Below, in pieces: positions 9,801 to 18,578 of a stretch of 64,000 nucleotides of DNA. The translations under genes were made by a program, and so were the position numbers. The notes under the pieces were generated by a model, which worked only from the letters and a program-made list of their open reading frames with translations, made no database searches and was not told the DNA's origin. The stretch is from Acidimicrobiales bacterium. Its GTDB lineage: Bacteria; Actinomycetota; Acidimicrobiia; Acidimicrobiales; Acidimicrobilacustridaceae. Within the stretch, counting starts at the first letter, position 1. Every line of letters begins with the position of its first letter. Location: contig JAGYKS010000028.1 in the NCBI GenBank assembly GCA_018401565.1, positions 62,001 to 126,000 of the forward strand, written 5' to 3'.

Positions 9801-10834
9801 CCCTGGCGGAGTCAGCCGCCATCATCTTGTGGATCGGCATCACCCTGTACGCCGTGCTGGCAGGCGCCGACTTCGGTGCCGGACTGTGGGACCTGCTGGC
9901 CGGTGGCAGCCGGCGCGGGGCCCGACCACGGGCGCTCATTGACCTGGCCATTGGTCCGGTGTGGGAAGTCAACCATGTGTGGCTGGTGTTTTGTCTGGTG
10001 ATGTTGTGGACGGCATTTCCCACCGTGTTCAGCTCCATCATGTTGACCCTGTATGTCCCGCTGGGCCTGGCCGCAGTGGGCATCGTGTTGCGAGGTAGCG
10101 GTTTCGCCTACCGCCACGTGACCACCAGATTCGCGGCACGGCGAGCCTTCGGCGCCGTCTTTGCCGTGTCGTCGCTCATCACGCCGTTTTTCCTCGGTGC
10201 GGTCCTCGGTGCCATCGCCGGCGGACGGGTCCCTCTGGGCGGTGATTCGGGCAGCCCCATCTCATCGTGGCTGAACGTCCCCGGGGTATTTGCCGGAGTG
10301 CTGGCTGTGGTTGCGTCGGCTTATCTGGCGGCGGTGTACCTGGTCGGCGATGCCCACCGCCACGGTGATGCCGGCCTGGTTGCGTACTTCAGGGTCAGGG
10401 CGGCCGCGGCCGGGGCCGTCACCGGCCTGGTGGCCCTCAGCGGCCTCATTGTGGCCGGCGACGACATCCCCGAACTGTTCGATGGGCTGACTGGCCGAGC
10501 CGCCCCGTTGGTGGTGATGTCAGCAGTGTGCGGCCTCACCACCATGGTGTTCATGTGGCGGGAGGTGACCCGCTTCACCAGAGTGCTTGCGGCAGCGGCA
10601 GTTGCGTCGATCGTGTGGGCGTGGGGATTGGCCCAACAGCCGTGGATGCTGCCCGATCAGATCACCGTGATCGAGGCGGCCGCTTCGCCACCGACGCTGT
10701 GGGCCATTTTGCTGGCCGTTGGTCTGGCCGGGATTGTGATTGTCCCGGCGCTGGCGTTGCTGTGGCGACTTGACCAGGCCAGCGCCCTGGAAATCGACGA
10801 CCTCGACGACGAGGCGCTGGCCAACCGGGGATGA
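9797..10834 (+). CDS. cydB: Cytochrome bd-type quinol oxidase subunit II
   Basis: The 345-residue membrane protein pairs with subunit I. It shows the family start [34 protein letters not shown], and several further membrane segments with [17 protein letters not shown]. It is intact, unlike cydA. The 4-base ATGA overlap with cydA indicates translational coupling. The stop is 14 bases from the convergent zwf stop. Confidence 0.93.
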   Translation: MTLAESAAIILWIGITLYAVLAGADFGAGLWDLLAGGSRRGARPRALIDLAIGPVWEVNHVWLVFCLVMLWTAFPTVFSSIMLTLYVPLGLAAVGIVLRGSGFAYRHVTTRFAARRAFGAVFAVSSLITPFFLGAVLGAIAGGRVPLGGDSGSPISSWLNVPGVFAGVLAVVASAYLAAVYLVGDAHRHGDAGLVAYFRVRAAAAGAVTGLVALSGLIVAGDDIPELFDGLTGRAAPLVVMSAVCGLTTMVFMWREVTRFTRVLAAAAVASIVWAWGLAQQPWMLPDQITVIEAAASPPTLWAILLAVGLAGIVIVPALALLWRLDQASALEIDDLDDEALANRG

Positions 10835-10848
10835 CGGGCAACCAGTGA

Positions 10849-12249
10849 TCAGGCCAGTGGCGACACCGGCTCGTGCCAGTGCTGGCCGGGTGGCAGCAAT
10901 GCGTCGGCACCGGCGGGACCCCACGTGCCGGCCATGTAGGGAGTGACGGCAACGGGTGCGTCGAGCACGCCGTCAACCACCGCCCACGCTGCCTCCACGC
11001 CGTCTTCACGAGCGAACATGAACGGATCCCCGGTCATGGCCTCACCCAGCAATCGCTCGTAGGGCAGTCGCTCGTCGACCACGTCGTCACAAAGGACCAG
11101 TTCGGACATGGCACCGTGCATGTGGTCACCAGGAGCCAACGAGCGCACCCCCATGGCGATCACCGGCGATGGCGACAACCGGAATCTGAGGTAGTTGGGA
11201 CCGTCGGTGGCCAGTTGCGGCTCGGTGAATACCTTGTGCGGAGGCTTCCGGAACTCGATGAGCACCTCGGTGACGTGCTCGGGCAACTGCTTTCCGGCAC
11301 GAAGCAGCCACGGAACCCCCGCCCAGCGCCAGGAGTCGATGTTCAACCGTACGGCGGCGAACGTCTCGACATCGGAATTCGCAGCGACCCCGGGCTCGTC
11401 GAGGTAGCCGTCGAACTGGCCGCGCACCACGTCAGCGGGGCACACCCGGTCCATGGCACGAAACACCCGTTCCTTTTCGTCGCGCAACGCCTCCATGCCA
11501 CCACCCACCGGTGGCTCCATGGCCAACAGGGCGACGACCTGAAACAGGTGGTTTTGCACCACGTCACGCAACGCCCCGACGCTGTCGTAAAAGCTGCCGC
11601 GTCCCTGCACCCCGAAATCCTCGGCCATGGTGATTTGGACACTGGCAATGTGGTCGCGATTCCACACCGGCTCAAACAGCGAGTTGGCAAACCGGAGGTA
11701 CACGAGATTCAGTACCTCCTGCTTTCCCAGGTAGTGGTCGATGCGGTACACCGCCGACTCATCGAAAACCTCGTGGATGACCCGGTTCAACTCCTGTGCT
11801 GACGCCAGATCACGACCAAACGGCTTTTCCACCACCACCCGTCCACCTTCGGCACAGCCCGACGCGCCCAGACCCTGAACCACCTCGGCGAACAGCACCG
11901 GCGGTACGGCGAGGTAGTGGGCCGGGTGACGCGAGCCAACCCCGTCGAGTTCGTGCCTCAGCCGGGTGAACGTCGACGGGTCGCTGTAGTCACCGTCCAC
12001 GTAGCGCAATGAACCGACAAGGTGGTCGAAGGCGGCTGGGTCGTCGATCCCACCGTGATCGACGATGGACTGACGGGCACGATCGGTGAGGTCGTCGAGC
12101 GTCCAGTCGGAATGGGCCACCCCGATCACCGGAAAGGTGAGACGGCCACGACGAGCCATGGCATACAGCGCCGGGAACGTCATCTTGCGGGCCAGGTCTC
12201 CACTGGCCCCGAACCAGCACAGGGCATCGGCAGCATGCTGGGACGACAT
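10849..12249 (-). CDS. zwf: Glucose-6-phosphate 1-dehydrogenase
   Basis: Zwf oxidises glucose 6-phosphate with NADP+, opening the oxidative pentose phosphate pathway. The 466-residue product has the dinucleotide-binding FGASGDLARK, VVVEKPFGRDL, the active-site RIDHYLGKQEV and MAEDFGVQGRG. ATG 12249 lies nine bases after GGAGG; TTG 12252 is an alternative. No 6-phosphogluconolactonase, opcA or transaldolase is adjacent, unlike many actinobacterial zwf operons. Confidence 0.96.
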   Translation of the reverse strand: MSSQHAADALCWFGASGDLARKMTFPALYAMARRGRLTFPVIGVAHSDWTLDDLTDRARQSIVDHGGIDDPAAFDHLVGSLRYVDGDYSDPSTFTRLRHELDGVGSRHPAHYLAVPPVLFAEVVQGLGASGCAEGGRVVVEKPFGRDLASAQELNRVIHEVFDESAVYRIDHYLGKQEVLNLVYLRFANSLFEPVWNRDHIASVQITMAEDFGVQGRGSFYDSVGALRDVVQNHLFQVVALLAMEPPVGGGMEALRDEKERVFRAMDRVCPADVVRGQFDGYLDEPGVAANSDVETFAAVRLNIDSWRWAGVPWLLRAGKQLPEHVTEVLIEFRKPPHKVFTEPQLATDGPNYLRFRLSPSPVIAMGVRSLAPGDHMHGAMSELVLCDDVVDERLPYERLLGEAMTGDPFMFAREDGVEAAWAVVDGVLDAPVAVTPYMAGTWGPAGADALLPPGQHWHEPVSPLA

Positions 12250-12413
12250 CAACGTTCACCTCCGTAGCTCAGCCTTCTCGGACCTGTGTCCGAGACCGAC
12301 CACGACCGACACTAGCCATCACCCGATCGCCGACCGTCGCAACGCATACGACCCCACTCCCATGGGTCATTCGCCCCTTCCCGCAGTCGGCGTCAGGGGC
12401 AATCCTCACGTAG

Positions 12414-13116
12414 ATGAACATCAACCGCTCGCAGATGCAGGACGCCCCCGATGGCCACCACGTTGACGAGGATCCTCGTTGCACTGCGTTGCGTTCGGCT
12501 CTGGTCGCCCAGCTGCGCCATGAGGATGTTGCCGACGAGCGGGTGTTGGCCGCCATGGCGGTGGTCCCCGACACCTCTTTGCGCCGGGGCATTCCTATGG
12601 CGCCGCCTACGACAACCGGCCGCTTCCCATCGGATCGGGGCAAACGATCAGCCAGCCCCTGGTGGTGGCGTGGATGGCCCAGGCGGCCGAACTGACCGAC
12701 AGCGACCACGTGCTGGAGGTGGGCACCGGTTCGGGGTACGGCGCTGCGGTACTGGCCGAACTGGCCCAACGGGTCACAAGCGTTGAACGCATCGTCACAC
12801 TGGCCGACAACGCCCGGTGGGTTCTGGGTCAGGTGGGGTACGACAACGTCACCGTGGCCGTCAGCAACGGGACCATGGGATGGCCCCGGGGTGCCCCGTT
12901 CGACGCCATTGTGGTCACCGCCGCATCGCCCGAGGTGCCCGACTCGCTCGTGGACCAACTGGCTGACGGAGGACGTCTGGTGATCCCGGTGGGCGACCGC
13001 ATCCAGTCAGCAGCTCGTTCGGGTTCGGCGACGAGGCGACGAAATCCTCAGCGAGAACCTTGGGAGCGGTGGCGTTCGTTCCGCTCATTGGGGAGCAGGG
13101 CTGGGACCCGGACTGA
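12414..13116 (+). CDS. pcm: Protein-L-isoaspartate O-methyltransferase, multiple frameshifts
   Basis: This SAM-dependent methyltransferase starts repair of isoaspartyl residues. Joined across frames it reads ERVLAAMAVVP, then RHLFAPGHSYGAAYDNR, LPIGSGQTISQP, the SAM site VLEVGTGSGYGAAVLAEL, and the end VAFVPLIGEQGWDPD. A missing C in a CCCC run near 12569 explains the first break; two more lie near 13010 and 13055. Start ATG 12414 and stop TGA 13114-13116 fit the family's usual length. The gene is divergent from zwf. Confidence 0.85.
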
Positions 13117-13138
13117 GCCTCAGGGTGACCGTGGTGGG

Positions 13139-14776
13139 TCAGCGCCGACGCATCGACACCGGACGCGACACCGTGGCGAAGAAATCATCCCCCTTGTCAT
13201 CCACGATGATGAAGGCGGGGAAGTCCTCCACTTCGATGCGCCACACCGCTTCCATACCCAACTCGGCGTACTCGAGCACCTCCACCGAGCGGATGCACTC
13301 TTGAGCCAACCGGGCGGCCGGACCGCCGACCGAGCCAAGGTAGAAGCCACCGTGTCGCTTGCAGGCGTCGGTCACCTGCTGGCTCCGGTTGCCCTTGGCC
13401 ACCATGACAAAGCTGCCCCCGGCGGCCATGAAGTCGTCGACGTAGGAGTCCATCCGACCGGCGGTGGTGGGACCGAACGACCCCGACGCGTAGCCGTCGG
13501 GGGTCTTGGCCGGACCGGCGTAGTACACGGCATGGTCCTTGAGGTACTGCGGCATCGCCTCGCCAGCGGCCAGACGTTCGGCGATCTTGGCGTGGGCAAG
13601 ATCGCGGGCCACCACCATGGGGCCATTGAGCATCACCCGTGTACGCACGGGGTGTCGGGACAGCTCGGCGCGGATCTCAGCCATGGGCCGACTGAGGTCG
13701 ATGTGCACGACGTCGTCAGACAGCTCGGTGGGATCGGCGTCGGGCAGGAACTGGGCCGGGTCGGTCTCGAGTTGCTCGAGGAACACCCCGTCGGCGGTGA
13801 TGCGCGCCCTGGCCTGGCGATCGGCCGAGCACGACACGGCGATGCCCACCGGGCACGACGCACCATGGCGCGGAAGCCGGATCACCCGCACGTCGTGACA
13901 GAAGTACTTGCCCCCGAACTGGGCGCCGATGCCGAACTCGCGGGTCTGGGCCAGGATGGCGGCCTCCAGCTCGGGGTCCCTGATGGCGTGCCCTGTCGCC
14001 CCTCCCTCGGTGGGCAACGAATCCAGGTACCGGGCGGACGCCAGCTTGGCCGTCTCCAGCGTCGACTCCGCAGACGTTCCACCGATGACCACAGCAAGGT
14101 GGTACGGCGGACATGCGGCGGTTCCCAGCAAGCGAAGCTTCTCATCGAGGAACTCCGCCAGACGCGTGGGGTTGAGCAGGGCCTTGGTCTCTTGAAACAG
14201 CAACGACTTGTTGGCCGATCCCCCACCCTTGGCCATAAACAACAACTCGTAGGCCGAGCCACCGACCGCGGCGATCTTGATCTCAGCGGGAAGGTTGGTC
14301 CCGGTGTTCACCTCGTCCCACACCGACACCGGCGACATCTGCGAGTAGCGGAGGTTGTCGTGGACGAAAGCCTCGTACACGCCGCGTGACAATGCCTCGT
14401 CATCGGCCCCACCGGTGAGGACGTACTGGCCCTTCTTGCCCTTCACGATGGCAGTGCCGGTGTCCTGGCACATGGGCAGCACCCCGCCAGCGGAGATGCA
14501 GGCGTTGCGCAGCAGATCCAGCGCCACGAACCGGTCGTTGCCCGACGCCTCGGGATCGTCGAGGATGTTGGCGAGCTGCCGCAGGTGGGCCGGCCTCAGG
14601 TAGTGGGCGATGTCGAACATGGCCTGACGGGTCAGTTCGGTCAGCACCTCGGGATCGACCTGCAAAAACTTCGTGCCGCCCAGATCCACCTCCCGCACCC
14701 CGTCGATGTCCAGACGCCGATAGACGGTGTCGTCGGGACCCAACGGCAATATCGGGGTGTGGACGAAACCGGTCAC
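13139..14776 (-). CDS. fumA: Class I (iron-sulfur) fumarate hydratase
   Basis: The enzyme interconverts fumarate and malate using a [4Fe-4S] cluster. The 545-residue product has the cluster-binding PMCQDTGTA, the [13 protein letters not shown] segment, [16 protein letters not shown], the second-domain [18 protein letters not shown] and [19 protein letters not shown], and it ends with a [14 protein letters not shown] stretch. GTG 14776 is the start, as it overlaps the upstream DUF2510 stop (GTGA) and gives the usual length. The frame runs far upstream in an unrelated, repeat-rich sequence that I exclude. Confidence 0.93.
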   Translation of the reverse strand: MTGFVHTPILPLGPDDTVYRRLDIDGVREVDLGGTKFLQVDPEVLTELTRQAMFDIAHYLRPAHLRQLANILDDPEASGNDRFVALDLLRNACISAGGVLPMCQDTGTAIVKGKKGQYVLTGGADDEALSRGVYEAFVHDNLRYSQMSPVSVWDEVNTGTNLPAEIKIAAVGGSAYELLFMAKGGGSANKSLLFQETKALLNPTRLAEFLDEKLRLLGTAACPPYHLAVVIGGTSAESTLETAKLASARYLDSLPTEGGATGHAIRDPELEAAILAQTREFGIGAQFGGKYFCHDVRVIRLPRHGASCPVGIAVSCSADRQARARITADGVFLEQLETDPAQFLPDADPTELSDDVVHIDLSRPMAEIRAELSRHPVRTRVMLNGPMVVARDLAHAKIAERLAAGEAMPQYLKDHAVYYAGPAKTPDGYASGSFGPTTAGRMDSYVDDFMAAGGSFVMVAKGNRSQQVTDACKRHGGFYLGSVGGPAARLAQECIRSVEVLEYAELGMEAVWRIEVEDFPAFIIVDDKGDDFFATVSRPVSMRRR

Positions 14777-15567
14777 GGGGCTGCAACCGTCGTGGTTGTC
14801 TCGGGCACCGTGGTGGTGGTGGTCGGCGGCTGCGTGGTCGTGGTGGTGGGTGCCTGGGTCGTGGTGGTGGTCGGGCGAGTTGTGGTGGTGGTCGGGCGCG
14901 TCGTGGATGTCGTCGACGAGGTGGTGGTGGTCGACGACGTCGTGGTGGTCGTCGCCGGAGCGTTGTCGCTGGTGGAGGCGACCAGCGCCCACGCCCCCAG
15001 CCCAATGGCAAGCAGGGCGAGGATGACGACGGCCACAATCAACGCCGTGCGCGAACCCCCGGGGACATCGCTGCCTGGCACCATCGGCGCTGTCTTGCGG
15101 GTCCATTCGGTGCCATCCCAGTAACGAAACCGGTCGGTGTCGTCTGGGTCGGGGTACCAGCCGGCGGGAGCATCATCTCCGGCGGGCCGAGCCTTGCGGG
15201 TCCAGGCTGATCCGTCCCACCATCGCGACAGCGCCACACTGTGGGGATCGGGGTACCAACCCGGAGGCGCCGGCTCGATGTCAGGCCTCGAACGATCAGT
15301 CCACGCGTGACCGTCCCACCACCGCACCAGGCCGTCCTGGGTGGGATGGGGGTACCAGCCCTGGTCGCGGCCACCCACCGGGCGGGTCCGATCCAAAAAC
15401 CTGGTGCCATCGAAATAGCGCTCAAGGCCGGGTCGACCGTTGGGATCGGCAAACCAACCGGCAGCAGCCGGACTCGCACCCGCATCTGGGCCGCCGGGCT
15501 CCCGCGGCGGGGGCGGGGTGGCGCCGGTCACCGGCTCATGGTCATGTCGGGTCGGATCGTCAGACAC
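14773..15567 (-). CDS. Membrane protein with four DUF2510 repeats and a Thr-rich tail
   Basis: The 264-residue product carries four consecutive DUF2510 units, of the form GWYPDP... RWWDG...WT, at roughly residues 37-165. A membrane segment follows ([20 protein letters not shown]), then about 60 residues of almost pure Thr/Ser/Pro that should lie outside the cell. DUF2510 is a short Trp-rich domain of unknown function, typical of actinobacteria. GTG 15567 is chosen because GAGGAG sits just upstream. The stop overlaps the fumarase start, which is an unexpected pairing. Confidence 0.88.
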   Translation of the reverse strand: MSDDPTRHDHEPVTGATPPPPREPGGPDAGASPAAAGWFADPNGRPGLERYFDGTRFLDRTRPVGGRDQGWYPHPTQDGLVRWWDGHAWTDRSRPDIEPAPPGWYPDPHSVALSRWWDGSAWTRKARPAGDDAPAGWYPDPDDTDRFRYWDGTEWTRKTAPMVPGSDVPGGSRTALIVAVVILALLAIGLGAWALVASTSDNAPATTTTTSSTTTTSSTTSTTRPTTTTTRPTTTTTQAPTTTTTQPPTTTTTVPETTTTVAAP

Positions 15568-15720
15568 GGTGGACTCCTCGGTTGCTGATGAATGCACTGA
15601 CTGGCACGACGCACCAAAACTTGCCTGCCGGTATCACGTCCAATGGGGCGAACGCTGCTGTTGTCTGCGCTGATGATGCCTGGGCCAAGGATGCCTGCGC
15701 TGTCGTCGAACCGACACCCC

Positions 15721-15740
15721 CGGCTCAGACCGGCTCAGAC
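15721..15740. repeat. 10-bp direct repeat containing the flavodoxin stop
   Basis: CGGCTCAGAC occurs twice in tandem (15721-15730 and 15731-15740). On the minus strand the flavodoxin TGA is in the first copy read and a second TGA is repeated ten bases later. Confidence 0.8.
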
Positions 15741-16184
15741 GCTGCTGAGGTCGGCGATTGCTCCCACCAGACGCTGGGCGCCATCGGCAATTGTGTCACG
15801 CCGCATGGCCAAGCCGGCGACGACGTCCCCACCGGCGCCAGCGACCATGTCATCGAGCTTGCGCAAGGTGCCCCCGGGGGTCACGGCATAGGTGCAGTAC
15901 ACCGCGCACTTCTTGCCCTTCAGACCGTCACCGTCGGGCCCAGCGAGCGTGTTGAGCATCTGGGCCAGACGCTTGCGTCCACCCGGTCGCTGACCAACGG
16001 CGAACAACCCATCGGTCCACGTGCCCACGATCAGCAGATCAGCGGCAGCAACGGCTGCAGGATCGACACCTGAGGCCGGATAGGTCGTGCAGCGGATGCC
16101 ACGGGTGAACAATTCGTCGCCCATGGCCAGTGCAGCCCTGCGGGTCGTACCCGTCTTGCTTTCGTAGACCACTACGACGTCCAT
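15735..16184 (-). CDS. Flavodoxin-domain protein
   Basis: The 149-residue product starts MDVVVVYESKTGTTRR, the FMN phosphate-binding loop of flavodoxins, followed by LLIVGTWTDG and VYCTYAVTPGGTLRKL. It should be a cytoplasmic electron carrier or reductase module. I choose ATG 16184; the frame continues upstream through a 15-bp repeat encoding Gly-Asn-Thr units, which is more likely non-coding. It lies downstream of a nitroreductase on the same strand, separated by 203 bases of repeats. Confidence 0.85.
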   Translation of the reverse strand: MDVVVVYESKTGTTRRAALAMGDELFTRGIRCTTYPASGVDPAAVAAADLLIVGTWTDGLFAVGQRPGGRKRLAQMLNTLAGPDGDGLKGKKCAVYCTYAVTPGGTLRKLDDMVAGAGGDVVAGLAMRRDTIADGAQRLVGAIADLSSV

Positions 16185-16214
16185 GCCAACTCCAATCGTC
16201 GGTTCGCCACCTTT

Positions 16215-16256
16215 AGTGTTACCACTCGTAGTGTTACCACTCGTAGTGTTACCACT
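16215..16256. repeat. 15-bp tandem repeat, about 2.8 copies, self-complementary
   Basis: The unit AGTGTTACCACTCGT begins at 16215 and 16230, with a partial copy at 16245. AGTG and CACT within and between units can pair, so the transcript could fold into small hairpins. It lies between the nitroreductase stop and the flavodoxin start. Confidence 0.9.
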
Positions 16257-16305
16257 TGGGAGGCGACATCTGGGCCAGCCCACCGACGGAGGCTTCCGCC
16301 CAGTG

Positions 16306-16369
16306 CTGCGCAGTGCTCATCTGCTGCGCAGTGCTCATCTGCTGCGCAGTGCTCATCTGCTGCGCAGTG
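16306..16369. repeat. 18-bp tandem repeat, 3.6 copies, with a palindromic core
   Basis: The unit CTGCGCAGTGCTCATCTG begins at 16306, 16324 and 16342 and partially at 16360. Each unit contains the perfect palindrome CTGCGCAG. The array begins 18 bases downstream of the nitroreductase stop. There are no spacers, so it is not a CRISPR array. Confidence 0.93.
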
Positions 16370-16387
16370 GGACGTGGCAACGGTTGG

Positions 16388-17038
16388 TCACCAACCGTCG
16401 ATGTGAAGCACCGACTCGAGTTCGACGCGAGGGGCGGTCTTGAATGACGTCCCCACCGTGTAGGCCACCGGAGTGAGCAGGCCCTGCGACACCTCGCCGA
16501 AGGGGATGCCGACGATGTCAGCCACGGCCTCTTCGTGCATGAGATGCAGGGTGGTCCAGCACGTCCCCAGGCCCCGCTCACGGGCGGCCAGCATGAAACT
16601 CCAGGCCGCTGGGAACAGCGAACCCCACAAGCTCGCCGAGGCGAACGACGGCAGGTTGTCGACCCGTCCCTCAAGACACGGGATCACCAGCACTGGGGCC
16701 TCACCCATGTGGTCGGCGAGGTACTGGGCAGAGTTCACAACCCGCTCCTGGGTGCGTGCGCGTGCTGGCTCCATCTCGGGCATCCCGGCTGTCGCCATCC
16801 CCGAATCCCGATAGAGCTCAAACCCCTGACGGTAAAGATCCCCGATTGCGGCCCGCTTGGCCGCATCGGTCACCACCACCCAATGCCAACCCTGGCGGTT
16901 GGATCCGGTCGGTGCCTGCACGGCCATCTCGATGCATTCGCGCACAACGTCCAGTGGAACGTCCTGGGTGAAATCCAGGCGCTTGCGGACGCTGCGGGTG
17001 GTGGTCAGGAGTTCGTCGGCGGAGAGGTTTAGGCGCAT
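16388..17038 (-). CDS. Nitroreductase family protein
   Basis: The 216-residue FMN-dependent oxidoreductase has the N-terminal RSVRKRLDF and APTGSNRQGWHWVVVTD segments that bind FMN, and a late GLGTCWTTLHLMHEE segment matching the family. The substrate cannot be told from sequence. ATG 17038 is the start. It is divergent from the FAD-linked oxidase at 17187 and followed by repeats, then the flavodoxin. Confidence 0.9.
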   Translation of the reverse strand: MRLNLSADELLTTTRSVRKRLDFTQDVPLDVVRECIEMAVQAPTGSNRQGWHWVVVTDAAKRAAIGDLYRQGFELYRDSGMATAGMPEMEPARARTQERVVNSAQYLADHMGEAPVLVIPCLEGRVDNLPSFASASLWGSLFPAAWSFMLAARERGLGTCWTTLHLMHEEAVADIVGIPFGEVSQGLLTPVAYTVGTSFKTAPRVELESVLHIDGW

Positions 17039-17186
17039 GCCCAGACACTACTCAACCGGTGTCGACACGTCGGGGGCGCCGATGCTCACCCGTGACTCGC
17101 CGGGGCTTTCGACCCGATCTGACAAGATGACCCCAGCGCACCCCACAACGGGGGAGCACCGCTCGAACCCAAACCCGGGAGCCACC

Positions 17187-18578
17187 ATGAACGATCTGGC
17201 AACGAGACTGGCCGCCGTGGTGGGCGCCAGCAACGTTGAGGCAGGCGACGCCATCAACGAGGCCGATACCCACGACGAGGCTCTCGGCGTCGCACCCGTC
17301 GTTCCGGCGGCGGTGGTTCATCCGGCATCGTCAGGCGAGGTGGCCGAACTGCTGACCCTGGCCACTTCACTGGGTGTGGCGGTCACCGCCCGTGGCTCGG
17401 GCACCGGGCTGTCGGGAGCATGCACGCCCGTGCCCGGCGGCATCGTGGTGGCGTTCGACCGCATGGCCGAGATCGTCGAAATCGACACCGACAACCATCT
17501 CGTGGTGGTGCAGCCCGGCGTGACCCTGGCCCAGCTCGACGAGGCGCTCGAACCGCTCGGGCTGGTGTACCCGGTGTTTCCGGGTGAGTACTCGGCGTCG
17601 ATAGGCGGCAACATCAACACCAACGCCGGCGGCATGCGGGCGGTCAAATACGGGGTGACGCGCCACCATGTCCTGGGCCTTGAGGCTGTCCTGGCCACTG
17701 GAGAGGTCTTGCGCACCGGCGGACGGGTGGTCAAGACGTCGACGGGCTACGACCTCACGCAACTCATCATCGGCTCGGAGGGCACCCTGGCGTTGGTGAC
17801 CGAGGCGGTGCTCAGGGTCTACCCCAGGGCACCGCACGGCGCCACGGTGTTGGCCCCGTTCGCCACCCTCGCGCAGGTGACCGCCGCCGTGCCCCGTGTG
17901 GTGGGGTCCGGTGTCGGACCGCTGATCCTCGAGTACATCGACATGCTCACCATGAGTGCAGCCACCGCCTACGTCGGGCTCGATCTGGGGATCCCGAGCG
18001 AGATCGCCAACGCCGCTCTGGCGTACCTGGTGGTGTCACTGGAGTCCACCCACACCGACCGTCTGGACCAGGACGTGGCGTCGGTGGCCGAACTCCTCGA
18101 TGAGCTCGGCGCCATGGACGTGTACGTCCTTCCGCCGTCGGCGGCGGCCTCACTGATCGATGCCCGGGAAAAGGCATTCTGGGTGGCCAAGGCCAACAAC
18201 GCCGACGACATCGTGGACATCGTTGTCCCCCGGGCTTCGATGCCGGAGTTCATGGCTTCGGTGCAGACCATTGCCGAGGGTTCGGCGTCGTGGATCGCCG
18301 GGTGCGGTCACGCCGGCGATGGAAATGTCCACCTGGGCGTGTTTCAGGCCGACCCTGTGGTCCGCCGTCAGGTGCTCGTCGACCTGTTCAGGGCGGGCAT
18401 GGACCTCGGCGGGATGATCTCGGGTGAGCACGGCCTCGGAACGGCAAAGAGCGGGTACTTCCTGGAGCTTGAGGACCCGGCAAAAATCGCCCTCATGCGC
18501 CGCATCAAGGCAGCGTTCGACCCCAACGGGATCCTGAATCCCGGCACCATCCTCAACGACCCGAAAGCAGACCTGTAA
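17187..18578 (+). CDS. FAD-linked 2-hydroxyacid dehydrogenase (GlcD/D-lactate dehydrogenase type)
   Basis: The 463-residue product has the PCMH-type FAD domain (ARGSGTGLSGACTPVPGG, FPGEYSASIGGNINTNAGG, TGYDLTQLIIGSEGTLALV) and the C-terminal cap domain with CGHAGDGNVHLGVF, whose histidines bind a metal in this family. It would oxidise a 2-hydroxyacid such as glycolate or D-lactate. ATG 17187 has a weak GGGAG upstream. It overlaps the ThDP enzyme start by one base (TAATG), implying one transcript and perhaps a linked C2/C3 acid pathway. Confidence 0.92.
   Translation: MNDLATRLAAVVGASNVEAGDAINEADTHDEALGVAPVVPAAVVHPASSGEVAELLTLATSLGVAVTARGSGTGLSGACTPVPGGIVVAFDRMAEIVEIDTDNHLVVVQPGVTLAQLDEALEPLGLVYPVFPGEYSASIGGNINTNAGGMRAVKYGVTRHHVLGLEAVLATGEVLRTGGRVVKTSTGYDLTQLIIGSEGTLALVTEAVLRVYPRAPHGATVLAPFATLAQVTAAVPRVVGSGVGPLILEYIDMLTMSAATAYVGLDLGIPSEIANAALAYLVVSLESTHTDRLDQDVASVAELLDELGAMDVYVLPPSAAASLIDAREKAFWVAKANNADDIVDIVVPRASMPEFMASVQTIAEGSASWIAGCGHAGDGNVHLGVFQADPVVRRQVLVDLFRAGMDLGGMISGEHGLGTAKSGYFLELEDPAKIALMRRIKAAFDPNGILNPGTILNDPKADL

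Noticed and set aside
16185-16283. Upstream extension of the flavodoxin encoding Gly-Asn-Thr repeats
   Set aside because: The flavodoxin fold starts at MDVVVVYESKTG (ATG 16184); the extension is just the 15-bp repeat read in frame.
16215-16369. Possible CRISPR array
   Set aside because: Units are directly adjacent with no spacers, only 15-18 bp long, and no cas genes are present.
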